From the NCBI RefSeq assembly GCF_040256645.1, contig NZ_CP158281.1, positions 62,001 to 126,000 of the forward strand: a stretch of 64,000 nt of DNA, in the 5' to 3' direction. The notes beneath the pieces are model-generated. The model saw only the letters and a list, made by a program, of their open reading frames with translations, was not told where the DNA came from and did no database searches. Below, one piece after another: positions 36,094-48,533 of this stretch. The DNA is from Brevibacterium sp. CBA3109. Its GTDB lineage: Bacteria; Actinomycetota; Actinomycetes; Actinomycetales; Brevibacteriaceae. The position numbers and the translations under genes are program-made. Within the stretch, counting starts at the first letter, position 1. The number at the start of each line of letters is the position of its first letter.

Positions 36094-37308
36094 TCAGGCC
36101 TTGATCATGCCATGAGGGTCGAGGACGAACTTCTTGGCGACACCCGAGTCGAAGTCGGCGTAGCCCTGCGGGGCGTCATCGAGGGCGATCGGAGTAGCGT
36201 TGACGTTCTTCGCGATCGAGACCTTGTCGTTCAGGATCGCGTGCATGAGACCGCGGTTGTACTTCATGACCGGGCACTGGCCGGTGACGAAGACGTGGGA
36301 CTTCGCGAAGCCGAGTCCGAAGCGCATCGACAGCGAGCCCTGCTGGGCTGCTTCGTCGGCCGCCCCCGGATCGCCGGTGACGTAGAGCCCCGGAATGCCC
36401 AGGGCGCCGCCGGCGCGGGTGATGTCCATGAGTGAGTTGAGCACGGTGGCCGGAGCCTCCGTGGCCGCATTCTTGCCATGGCCCCGAGCTTCGAAGCCGA
36501 CGGCATCGATGCCGCAGTCGACCTCGGGAGTGCCGAGGATCTGCTCGATCTGATCCTTCGGGTCGCCCTTGGACACATCGACGGTCTCACAGCCGAAGGC
36601 GCGTGCCTGCGCCAGGCGGTCCTCGTTGAGGTCGCCGACGATGACGACCGATGCACCGAGGAGCTGCGCCGAGGTGGCCGCAGCGATCCCGACAGGACCT
36701 GCACCCGCGACGTAGACCGTCGACCCTATCGTGACACCTGCGCCGACCGCACCGTGGAAGCCGGTGGGGAAGATATCGGAGAGCATGGCCAGGTCGAGGA
36801 TCTTCTCCATCGCCTGCTCCTTGTCCGGGAACTTCAGGACGTTCCAGTCGGCGTAGGGGACGAGGACGTATTCGGCCTGCCCGCCGACCCATCCGCCCAT
36901 GTCGACATAGCCGTACGCAGACCCCGGGCGGTCGGGGTTGACGTTGAGGCAGATGCCAGTCTGGCGTTCGATGCAGTTCCGGCAGCGACCGCAGGAGATA
37001 TTGAACGGCACAGAGACGAGGTCGCCGACCTTGACGAATTCGACGTCACGGCCGACTTCGACCACCTCGCCGGTGATCTCGTGGCCGAGGACGAGCCCTT
37101 CGGGTGCAGTGGTGCGACCGCGAACCATGTGCTGGTCGGAGCCGCAGATGTTCGTGGCCACGGTCTTGAGGATGACGCCGTGATCGACCTTGCGGCCGAC
37201 ATTGGCGGGATGGACACCGGGCCCGTCCTTGAGGACGAAGTCGGGATAGGCGGTGTCGACGACTTCGACCTTGCCGGGACCTGCGTAGCTGATTGCCTTG
37301 TTGCTCAT
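36094..37308 (-). CDS. fdhA: Glutathione-independent formaldehyde dehydrogenase
   Basis: Zinc- and NAD-dependent medium-chain dehydrogenase of 404 residues that oxidises formaldehyde to formate without a thiol cofactor. Start is the ATG at 37308 with GGAGA 8 bases upstream. Catalytic-zinc region: TNICGSDQHMVRG and GHEITGEVVEVG. Structural-zinc cysteines: SCGRCRNCIERQTGIC. Rossmann motif: VAGAGPVGIAAATSAQ. The long insertion near 120-145 (NVNPDRPGSAYGYVDMGGWV) is typical of the Pseudomonas enzyme, where it holds NAD tightly so the enzyme can act as a dismutase. It sits next to the betaine demethylation genes, whose oxidative steps release formaldehyde. Confidence 0.92.
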   Translation of the reverse strand: MSNKAISYAGPGKVEVVDTAYPDFVLKDGPGVHPANVGRKVDHGVILKTVATNICGSDQHMVRGRTTAPEGLVLGHEITGEVVEVGRDVEFVKVGDLVSVPFNISCGRCRNCIERQTGICLNVNPDRPGSAYGYVDMGGWVGGQAEYVLVPYADWNVLKFPDKEQAMEKILDLAMLSDIFPTGFHGAVGAGVTIGSTVYVAGAGPVGIAAATSAQLLGASVVIVGDLNEDRLAQARAFGCETVDVSKGDPKDQIEQILGTPEVDCGIDAVGFEARGHGKNAATEAPATVLNSLMDITRAGGALGIPGLYVTGDPGAADEAAQQGSLSMRFGLGFAKSHVFVTGQCPVMKYNRGLMHAILNDKVSIAKNVNATPIALDDAPQGYADFDSGVAKKFVLDPHGMIKA

Positions 37309-37538
37309 CGTTGAGTCTCCAATCAAATGAATGTGGAAGTGGCGAACCTCAGGAGAACCGATCGGTCACCTGAAATATCAGTCTTGCATCAGACGTGACT
37401 GCAGTCTCGCCGTTGGCTCAGGCGTCTGTCAATAGCCGTCTGGGACGCCGACGGCTGCCGTCTCGAAACGTCGAGGAGCTGGTCGGTATGGGTGCCTGGA
37501 GGCCCAAGTGCACAGCTTGGAATCCCGCAGCAAACTGC

Positions 37539-38465
37539 CTATTCGCCGAGGCGGGTCGCCAGAATGTGCTGCGAGGTGGACTTCAGATGCCGCAGAGATT
37601 CTCTGATCAGTGGGGAGCTGCGGCTGCCCGCCCGGACCGCGGCGATGATCTTGCGGCTGAGTCGACCGGTCCCGCTCAGGCGCACACGAGTGACGTTGTC
37701 TTCTCCGGCGAGACTGACCAGCCGCGGCAGGAGACTCACGCCGACTCCGACGCCGACCAGGGCGGCCGAGGTCTCCCATTCCACGGATTCGTGGGAGATC
37801 GTCGGGGTTACGCCGGCGGCGGTGAAGGCGGCGATGAACATTGCGTGGTAGGACGATCCGGGCACGGCGGCGATCCAATCCTCGCCGGCCAGATCCGCCA
37901 GCGACACGGATTCGAGTTCCGCCACCGGATGATCGGAGGGCACCATGACGTCGAGTGGATCGTCGAGGAGATCGATCTTCTCAAACCGGGGATCGTCTTC
38001 GACCTGGACATCGCCTTGCATCGATACGACGACAGCGAGATCGATTCGTTCGGCGACGAGGAGTTCGAAGCATCGTGTCGGACTGGCTTCGATCACGTGG
38101 ACCGCGGTTTCCGGGTGAGCGCTGCCCAGGTGGGCGGCAAGCGGTGCGAGCAGATTCGATGACGCCGTCGAGAAGCCGCCGATGCCGAAGTGCGACGGAG
38201 ACTGGTCACCGGCGCTCAGGGACGAGGCGCGAATCTCCTCCCATTCGGCGATGAGCCTGTCGGAGCGGCGGACGAGATGCCGGCCCGTCGCGGTCAAGCG
38301 CAGTCCTCGCCCATCCTTGACCAGCAGCGTCATCCCCAACGAATGCTGGAGCTCGCGCAGCTGACCGGAGACCGCTGAAGGCGAGTACCCGGTGAGCTCG
38401 GCAGTGGCGGCGACGGTGCCGCAGGCGGCGAACGTGCGAAGCGTGATGAGACGCGGATCGATCAT
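37539..38465 (-). CDS. LysR-family regulator beside the betaine genes
   Basis: 308 residues from ATG 38465. The DNA-binding helix-turn-helix reads TLRTFAACGTVAATAELTGY, then SPSAVSGQLRELQHSLGMTL; the effector domain spans about 90-300. Divergent from gbcA with a 125-base gap containing a symmetric site, so it is likely the activator or repressor of the gbcAB-dmgO unit. Betaine-pathway regulators in Pseudomonas are AraC-type (GbdR), so a LysR protein in this role would be a different solution. The effector is unknown. Confidence 0.82.
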   Translation of the reverse strand: MIDPRLITLRTFAACGTVAATAELTGYSPSAVSGQLRELQHSLGMTLLVKDGRGLRLTATGRHLVRRSDRLIAEWEEIRASSLSAGDQSPSHFGIGGFSTASSNLLAPLAAHLGSAHPETAVHVIEASPTRCFELLVAERIDLAVVVSMQGDVQVEDDPRFEKIDLLDDPLDVMVPSDHPVAELESVSLADLAGEDWIAAVPGSSYHAMFIAAFTAAGVTPTISHESVEWETSAALVGVGVGVSLLPRLVSLAGEDNVTRVRLSGTGRLSRKIIAAVRAGSRSSPLIRESLRHLKSTSQHILATRLGE

Positions 38466-38471
38466 GCCACT

Positions 38472-38497
38472 ATTGTGCCTTGGATCATACGAACAAT
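38472..38497. promoter_or_regulatory. Candidate LysR box upstream of gbcA
   Basis: ATTGTGC (38472-38478) and GAACAAT (38491-38497) form a near-perfect inverted repeat with a 12-base spacer, in the gap between the divergent LysR gene and gbcA. It begins only seven bases before the regulator start codon, which would allow autorepression. Confidence 0.4.
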
Positions 38498-38590
38498 CCG
38501 CACATAATCCGCCAGAATCTCGCGCTTTTCCTGCAGTGTTCGGATCGCTAATGTCGACTGTGACAGCAGCAGACATCAAGGGAGATGGAA

Positions 38591-39885
38591 TTGACCGCAG
38601 TGAATCTGGCGCCGACGAAGAAGGGTTTCCCTGCCGGTTTCAGCGAAGAGAGACTCGATGAGATCCGTCGACTGCTCGAGACGCGACGCACCGGATTCTC
38701 TCTCGAGGCTCCGTTCTACACTGATGACCATCTCTTCACCCTCGATATGCAGGCCGTGTTCGCACAGAACTGGGTCTTCGCCTGCAGCGTCGCGGAGATT
38801 CCAGAGCCCGGAGACTACATCACCCTCGACTATGGGCCCTATTCCCTGCTCGTCCTCCGCACCGACGACGGCGGTGTCAACGTCCTCCACAACGTCTGCC
38901 GCCACCGCGGCGCCCGCGTCCTCACCGAGGCCAGCGGCACCACAGGCAACCTGGTCTGCGGATACCATTCGTGGACGTATTCACCCGATGGACAGCTCAT
39001 CCACGCCTCGGCGCCGGGGGAGATGGAATTCGACAAGGCCTGCTATTCGCTCAAGCGTGCGCACGGGAAGATCGTCGCGGGCCTCGTCTTCCTGTGTCTG
39101 GCCGATGAGCCTCCCGCCGACTTCGACGACACCGCGGCGATCTTCGCCCCCTACGTCGCACCGCATGAGCTCGCGAAGACGAAGGTGGCCTATCAGCAGA
39201 ACATCATCGAGGACGCGAATTGGAAACTCGTGATGGAGAACAACCGGGAGTGCTACCACTGCGATGGCCACCCGGAGCTCGCCTGCGCCCTGTTCCCGAC
39301 CTGGGGTCTGACCGATGAGACGATCCCACCGCACCTCGAGGACGTCTGGGACCGCAACCAGCAGGCACAGGCCTCGCTGGAATACCGGTGCCGACGCTAC
39401 GGACTGCCCTACGAAGTCATCGAGGAACTCGACACCCGCCTGGCCGGGATCCGAATCTCACGTGAATCCCTTGACGGACAGGGGGAGTCATTCTCAGCAG
39501 ATGGCAGGCGCCTGTCGAAGAAGCTCCTCGGCGATCTCCCCGATTTTCGCCTTGGACGCTGCTCGATGCACCTGCAGCCCAACAGCTGGTTCCACCTCCT
39601 CGGCGATCATGTCGTGACGTTCACGGTGCTCCCGATCAATGCTCACCAGACTCAGGTGCGGACGACCTGGCTCGTCGCCGACGATGCCGTCGAAGGTGTC
39701 GACTACGACCTTGAGTCGCTGACGCACACGTGGAAGCAGACGAACCTGCAGGACAAGAACTTCGTCGAACTGTGCCAGCAGGGTGCAAGGAGTCCGTTCT
39801 ACGAGCAGGGCCCCTACATGAAGAGCGAATATCAGGTCGAGGCCTTCATCAACTGGTACGTGCAGCGGATGCGGGAGCACGTGGG

Positions 39886-39889
<4 letters not shown>
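38591..39889 (+). CDS. gbcA: Glycine betaine monooxygenase, Rieske oxygenase component
   Basis: Terminal oxygenase that demethylates glycine betaine to dimethylglycine, releasing formaldehyde. About 432 residues. The Rieske 2Fe-2S ligands are Cys103, His105, Cys123 and His126 (CRHRGA ... CGYHSW). The mononuclear iron His pair is His223 and His227 in NNRECYHCDGHPEL. Start choice: a TTG at 38591 has GGGAG at the proper distance, while the ATG at 38585 touches the GGAG directly; I prefer the TTG. The stop overlaps the reductase gene by four bases. Carnitine or another quaternary amine is possible, but the neighbouring dimethylglycine oxidase argues for betaine. Confidence 0.88.
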
Positions 39890-44057
<4,168 letters not shown>

Positions 44058-44142
44058 GGGACGCAGCGACAAGGCACCAGGCCCAGCGCCAGTTTCTGGA
44101 TTGGGTGCGTGCACCGTGACCCGCTGTTGAGACAATCAAGAC

Positions 44143-44574
44143 ATGAAGCCGGATCCCACCGACCTGACACTGCCAGAGCGTGACCGACAGGAATTGATCA
44201 CATGGTCGGTGGCATGTGCTGAGCGGCTGCTGCCTGTGTTCTCTGCTGATCGTCCGGACGATTGGCGACCGAGGGAGGCTCTCGACGGAGCACTGCAGTT
44301 CGCGGAGGGACAAATGACTGTGGGGCAAATTCGAAAGCTCGCCTTCGGCTGCCATGCGGCCGCACGAGAGGCCTCGGAATATGCGAGTACAGCAGTTGCG
44401 CGTGCCTGCGGTCAGGCGGTGGCGGTGGCACATATGGCAGGTCATAGCCGGGAGTTGGTGCGCTATACGAAGAAGGCGCTCGCAGGTAGCGAACTGGCAC
44501 GCGAACTCGAATGGCAGAAGGCCCATGTACCTGGTCGATTCCGCGAATACGTGTACCCCGACGCTGACGGCTGA
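44143..44574 (+). CDS. Imm5-like putative immunity protein, orphan
   Basis: 143-residue helical protein. The pattern LTLPERDRQELITWSVACAE, LLPVFSADRPDDWRPREALD, MTVGQIRKLAFGCHAAAREA and a closing WQKAHVPGRFREYVYP matches the family annotated as Imm-5-like immunity proteins, many of which occur without a toxin. No toxin, secretion or recombination gene is adjacent here, so an immunity role is only an annotation tradition. The gene lies between dmgO and a decayed thiolase gene. Confidence 0.65.
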   Translation: MKPDPTDLTLPERDRQELITWSVACAERLLPVFSADRPDDWRPREALDGALQFAEGQMTVGQIRKLAFGCHAAAREASEYASTAVARACGQAVAVAHMAGHSRELVRYTKKALAGSELARELEWQKAHVPGRFREYVYPDADG

Positions 44575-44707
44575 CGGCTGAGGGTATCGTCCACTCCTCG
44601 TTCCATATGGTGGATTCGTGTTGACCAGTTACTGGGACTGACGACAGTATGACAGCAAGAGTTACTGTCGACTTCCCCACCTCGGTGGCGGACCCGAAGG
44701 AGTGTCC

Positions 44708-45348
44708 ATGCCCAAGCCCGCGATCATCGGTTGGTCCCATGGAAAGTTCGGGCGCTCCGAGTCGCCGCTTCCTGAGATGATGGCCGACGTTGCCAGGGCC
44801 GCCATCGCCGATGCAGGTCTCGAACCTGCCGACATCGACGTCATCCATGTCGGCGTCTACAACAACGGCCTGTCCAGGCAGGGATTCGAGGCAGCACTGC
44901 CCGGCGTTGTGTTCCCCGAGCTGGCTCTCACCCCGGCGCATCGGCATGAGAACGCCTGTGCCACAGGCTCTACCGCGGTTTTTGCCGCCCACGATTCCAT
45001 CGCCGGTGTCTTCGGCGAGATCGCCCGTCAGTACTTCGACCGCTACGGCGACCACTCACAGACCCTCGCGAAGCTGGCCGCGAAGAACCACTCGAACGGC
45101 TCCCACAACCCGCTGGCCCACATGCAGAAGGACCTCGGTTTCGAGTTCTGCAACACGGTCTCGGAAAGGAACCCCTATGTCGCCGAACCGCTGCGCCGCA
45201 CCGACTGCTCGATGGTCTCCGACGGAGCCGTCGCTCTTGTCATGGCCGCCGAAGATGTCGCCGCATCGGCTCCCCAGGCAGTGACCTGGCGCGGCATCGG
45301 CAACGCCAACGACTTTGTGCCTTTGTCGAAGCGCGATCCGCTGTCGTT
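44708..45348 (+). pseudogene. Thiolase-family (lipid-transfer type) acyltransferase with two deletions
   Basis: Starts normally with AAGGAG and MPKPAIIGWSHGKFGRSE and continues to the active-site region HENACATGSTAVFAAHDSIA. There the usual 40 or so residues are missing in frame and the sequence jumps to GVFGEIARQYFDRYG (near 45005). It then follows the family through NHSNGSHNPLAHMQKDLGFE, NTVSERNPYVAEPLRRTDCS and FVPLSKRDPLS, where it is cut off and joined, out of frame, to the tail of another gene. The C-terminal half, including the second catalytic region, is absent. Not functional. Confidence 0.8.
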
Positions 45349-45536
45349 CAGTTTCCCCGGGTCCCGTGGAATCCGCGTTGACCGCAGGTCAGGACTACGA
45401 CACCTCGAACCAGGCCATCGATCGTTTGGGTGTTCCGGCTGAGATCGCCGAGGCCGTCGCCTGCCTCGCCAGCGATGGTGCTGCCTCCACAATGGGCCAG
45501 ATCCTGCGCATCGACGGTGGAGCCGTGATGTCGTGA
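45349..45536 (+). pseudogene. C-terminal fragment of a short-chain dehydrogenase
   Basis: In the frame one step off from the thiolase remnant the sequence reads VSPGPVESALTAGQDYDTSN, then LGVPAEIAEAVACLASDGAA and TMGQILRIDGGAVMS before a TGA. This is the last 60 or so residues of an SDR-family oxidoreductase, whose N-terminal Rossmann part and catalytic Tyr-Lys are gone. It was joined to the truncated thiolase gene by a deletion. Confidence 0.75.
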
Positions 45537-45586
45537 GGCGCCGACTCGGAACCGGAAGGCCACAGGAGAATGGGTAGTCTGGGCGC

Positions 45587-46372
45587 ATGGAGGATCGAGA
45601 TTCTGCGCGCGCCGCCAAGCATTCATCGTCGCTGACCGAAGCACTCGACGTTCGCTCCGTCGGCTTCACACCTATCAAGGGGGCACGGCATCTGTCGCAG
45701 TCGGATGCCGACTTCGACGAGCGCGGACCAGTGGGGGACCGCTGGTACTGCCTCGTCGACGTGGAGAAGCGACAGGTGCTGCGAACCGTGCAGAATCCCT
45801 CACTTGTCGCAGTCGTCGCCCGGCTCCACGATGACCATTTGGAGACGAGGCTGCCAGATGGCCGGTCGGTCAGTGCAGTGCCGGAGGTCTCCGGCGAGAC
45901 GCTGACCTGCGACTACTGGGGTCGACCTGTCGAAGCCGAGCTCACAGACGGGCCACACGACGGGCTGCTGTCAGCCTGGCTCGGCAAATCCGTGCGCCTG
46001 GCGAGAGTCCCGCGAGGAGACGTCGTCTACGGTGATCCGGTGTCCATCGTCGCCACAGCCTCCATCCGCGATCTGGGCCGCAAGGTCGACCACCCCGACC
46101 TGCTCGCCGAGGCGGCACGGTTCCGGGCGACCTTCCTTATCGACACTGAGGAACCGTTCGTCGAGGAGACCTGGGCCGGGCGCGAGGTGTCGTTGGGTGG
46201 TGTCCGTGTCCGGATCGGGGAGACGATTCCTCGATGTGCGGTCATGGATCTGGAGCCGGTGACCGGTGCGCGCGGGCCACGCCTGTTGAAGTCCCTTGCC
46301 GCGTACCGTGGTGGCAACGCCAACGGCGAGCCGTTCTTCGGGACCTACGCCCAGGTCGTGGGCGAGTCGTAG
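45587..46372 (+). CDS. MOSC domain protein
   Basis: 261 residues. An N-terminal MOSC beta-barrel domain (about 18-120: VRSVGFTPIKGARHLSQSDA and RGPVGDRWYCLVD) is followed by the MOSC domain (about 140-258), with the conserved cysteine in ETIPRCAVMDLEPVTG and the end stretch GNANGEPFFGTYAQVV. MOSC proteins handle molybdenum cofactor sulfuration or act as molybdenum-dependent reductases of N-hydroxylated compounds (mARC/YiiM-like). No molybdenum genes are nearby. Confidence 0.85.
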   Translation: MEDRDSARAAKHSSSLTEALDVRSVGFTPIKGARHLSQSDADFDERGPVGDRWYCLVDVEKRQVLRTVQNPSLVAVVARLHDDHLETRLPDGRSVSAVPEVSGETLTCDYWGRPVEAELTDGPHDGLLSAWLGKSVRLARVPRGDVVYGDPVSIVATASIRDLGRKVDHPDLLAEAARFRATFLIDTEEPFVEETWAGREVSLGGVRVRIGETIPRCAVMDLEPVTGARGPRLLKSLAAYRGGNANGEPFFGTYAQVVGES

Positions 46373-46505
46373 TGAACCGGTAGGTCAGCGAACGATATTT
46401 CGCGACAAGTGATCCTCAGAATCGATGATGAGTTTATACGTCCACCCATATGTACAAATACTCATTTGTGCTAGATTGTGTGTGTTCGAGCAGAGGGGCA
46501 AGACG

Positions 46506-46841
46506 ATGAGCAATGAGGCCGCAGTCAGTCTTGATCTGGCGCTGCGTGCGCTTGCAGATGAAAACCGAAGGGCGATCCTGTCCTCGATCCGGTCGGCACC
46601 GCAACCCGTGGGTTCCATCGCAGAGACGACCGGCCTGTCACAACAGACGACTTCCCACCATCTTGGTGTGCTGCAGAAGGCAGGACTCGCAATCGGCACT
46701 CGGGACGGCACGCGACACCTGTTCACCGTGGACACCGACGGAATCGCGGCGGTGCGTTCGTACCTGGATGACTTCTGGCCGATCAAGCTGTCGGCACTGA
46801 AATCCGTCATTGAAGCCTCGGAGCGTAAAGCACATGGCTGA
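46506..46841 (+). CDS. ArsR-type winged-helix regulator paired with an SRPBCC gene
   Basis: 111 residues from ATG 46506 behind GAGGGG. The winged helix reads DLALRALADENRRAILSSIR, then AETTGLSQQTTSHHLGVLQK and a wing AIGTRDGTRHLFTVD. No metal-binding cysteines are present, so it belongs to the non-metal group often coupled to an SRPBCC/AHSA1 gene. It overlaps that gene by eight bases. AT-rich, repeat-containing sequence (46420-46480) upstream probably holds its promoter and operator. Confidence 0.83.
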   Translation: MSNEAAVSLDLALRALADENRRAILSSIRSAPQPVGSIAETTGLSQQTTSHHLGVLQKAGLAIGTRDGTRHLFTVDTDGIAAVRSYLDDFWPIKLSALKSVIEASERKAHG

Positions 46842-47268
46842 GTTCCGGGACTCCATCGACATCGCCGCACCTCCCGAAGTGGTGTTCGACTACCTGACGA
46901 CGAATGCCGGAATGGTGGCGTGGATGGGGCAGTACGCCGACCTGGAGCCGAAAACCGGAGGTCGGTTCGCCGTTGATATCGCCGGGCACCCGGTGCGCGG
47001 CGAATACCTGTGCGTCGAGTACCCGAGCCGCGTCGTGGTCTCATGGGGATTCTTCGGCAGCGATGACCTCCCCTCCGGTGCGTCGACGGTCGAATTCCGA
47101 CTGACGCCGGTCGCTGCCGGCACTCATCTCGAACTCCGTCATTCTGACTTGCCCGAGACAGAAGTCCGTGGCCACGCCCACGGGTGGTCGAACTTCCTGC
47201 CGCGTCTGTCCACTGCGGGCGCGGGCGAGAACCCCGGTACTGACCATTGGTTCCCGTTGCCTGACTGA
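46834..47268 (+). CDS. SRPBCC/AHSA1-type protein
   Basis: 144-residue START-like fold protein: FRDSIDIAAPPEVVFDYLTT at the start, WMGQYADLEPKTGGRFAVDI and VVSWGFFGSDDLPSGASTVE in the middle, and a long final helix around HAHGWSNFLPRLSTAG. These proteins have a hydrophobic ligand cavity; the function of ArsR-coupled members is mostly unknown. Overlaps the ArsR gene start to stop. Confidence 0.85.
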   Translation: MAEFRDSIDIAAPPEVVFDYLTTNAGMVAWMGQYADLEPKTGGRFAVDIAGHPVRGEYLCVEYPSRVVVSWGFFGSDDLPSGASTVEFRLTPVAAGTHLELRHSDLPETEVRGHAHGWSNFLPRLSTAGAGENPGTDHWFPLPD

Positions 47269-47310
47269 AAGCCCCTGCGTCATCATCGTAAGAAGGAAGA
47301 GGAAAGCCCC

Positions 47311-47670
47311 ATGACCCGCAACTTCGCCTACGACCTCGTCAAGAAGTACCACCACGCCTGGACCAGTGGCGATATCGAGACCGCAATGCAATACGTCGCC
47401 GATGATGTGATCTGCCGCGCCCCTGGCGTGGACCTCGACGGTAAAGACGCCTACCGGGACTTCATCGGTGGGTTTGCCCCGATGCTCACCGGAATCGGCG
47501 ACATTGCCGAATTCGCTGATGGCGATCGCGTCGCCCTGTTCTACTATCCGCAGACCTCCACAACCTCGACAGCACCTGCGGCCGAGTTCTTCACGGTCGA
47601 TGACGACAAGATCAGCCAAAGCGTGCTGATCTTCGACCGTCTCTCGTACGGCCCGCCCGACGAAGGGTAA
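47311..47670 (+). CDS. NTF2-like (SnoaL-type) protein
   Basis: 119 residues with the cone-shaped NTF2 fold pattern: FAYDLVKKYHHAWTSGDIET, then YVADDVICRAPGVDLDGKDA and a closing sheet VALFYYPQTS ... FFTVDDDKISQSVLIFDR. Members act as small-molecule isomerases, hydrolases or binding proteins; no catalytic set is recognisable. It follows the ArsR-SRPBCC pair by 42 bases and probably shares its transcript. AGGAAGAGG precedes the ATG. Confidence 0.78.
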   Translation: MTRNFAYDLVKKYHHAWTSGDIETAMQYVADDVICRAPGVDLDGKDAYRDFIGGFAPMLTGIGDIAEFADGDRVALFYYPQTSTTSTAPAAEFFTVDDDKISQSVLIFDRLSYGPPDEG

Positions 47671-47675
47671 GGACA

Positions 47676-48095
47676 ATGCCGATGACGCCAGAGCAGAGCT
47701 CTCTCGTCGAACGTCTACGAGCACTGGTGGCAGAAGAGCCAGTCGTGCGGGAGGTGTCGATGTTCGGTGGACGCTCCCTGATGGTCAACGAGAAGATGCT
47801 GGTCAGCGCGCAGAAAGACGGTGGCCTCCTGGTGCGGGTCGAAGCCGACAGGCACGAGGAGCTGCTGGACCTGCCCGGCGCATCTCAGGCAGAAATGGGG
47901 CCCGGACGTGACATGGGACCAGGCTGGATCGAAGTGTCTGCAGAAGCCATCAGGAACGACGAGCGCCTGACTTCGTGGGTCACAGCGGCGATGGAGCACA
48001 ACCGGGCAGTGGCCGGAGCAAATCAGCTACGGCGGATGAAGAGCTCGAAGGTCACGGCCACGAGGTTCGCACCCGCGGCCAGTACACCGGAGTGA
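47676..48095 (+). CDS. TfoX N-terminal domain-family protein
   Basis: 139 residues. The TfoX-N fold spans about 8-105 (LVERLRALVAEEPVVREVSM, FGGRSLMVNEKMLVSAQKDG, then VRVEADRHEELLDLPG). Despite the name, stand-alone members are not shown to regulate competence. It is the last gene of the small ArsR-led cluster, starting six bases after the NTF2-like gene. Its last 24 codons run over the end of a convergent PPC-domain remnant on the other strand. Confidence 0.78.
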   Translation: MPMTPEQSSLVERLRALVAEEPVVREVSMFGGRSLMVNEKMLVSAQKDGGLLVRVEADRHEELLDLPGASQAEMGPGRDMGPGWIEVSAEAIRNDERLTSWVTAAMEHNRAVAGANQLRRMKSSKVTATRFAPAASTPE

Positions 48096-48373
48096 ACATC
48101 ACCAGCGACGTCGACGACCTCGCCCTCGAGGTGCACGCGGGGGTTCTCGCCCGATGCTGACGACACGTACCCTCTCAGATGGGTGAACTCAACGGCAGGC
48201 CAAGGCGCGGTCCCCCGGGTGAACACGGCTCCGGTGGTGCTGCCAAGACTGGCGGACACCTCGGCGGAGTCGAACCCGGCCTCTCGGCAGACGCGCACGA
48301 TGGCTCCGGTCACGGACCGTTCGAACGGTGTCGTTCGGGCCAGCGAGCTGAGGCTGTGGCCAGCCCTCCCCAT
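48023..48373 (-). pseudogene. C-terminal remnant of a tandem PPC (DUF296) protein
   Basis: On the minus strand, about 105 residues match the second domain of actinobacterial two-domain PPC/DUF296 proteins: GAIVRVCREAGFDSAEVSAS, then SLGSTTGAVFTRGTAPWPAV, and GENPRVHLEGEVVDVAGDVH leading to a normal end VAVTFELFIRRS. The first PPC domain and a proper start are missing; sequence further 5' is unrelated. An ATG at 48373 could start a 116-residue product, but I see no ribosome binding site. The 3' end overlaps the TfoX-like gene by 73 bases. Confidence 0.6.
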
Positions 48374-48533
48374 CGAAAAACCGGGTGCCCCGTCGAACTT
48401 CGGCGGGGCACAGCCGTATCTCGGCGCGCGGGCCGTGCGCCGGCGGTGGGCGGCGTAGCTGTCCGGTGTTTTCACTCGCCGAGGTGGGTGTGGGCTGCGC
48501 TTGCAGGGGCATTTCCGTGGGCGAATCGGGAAC

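Noticed and set aside
46420..46480. Repeat-like AT-rich segment before the ArsR gene as a possible CRISPR or riboswitch
   Set aside because: Only loose ATGAGT/ACTCAT symmetry is present; there are no regularly spaced repeats or conserved aptamer elements. Best read as promoter/operator.
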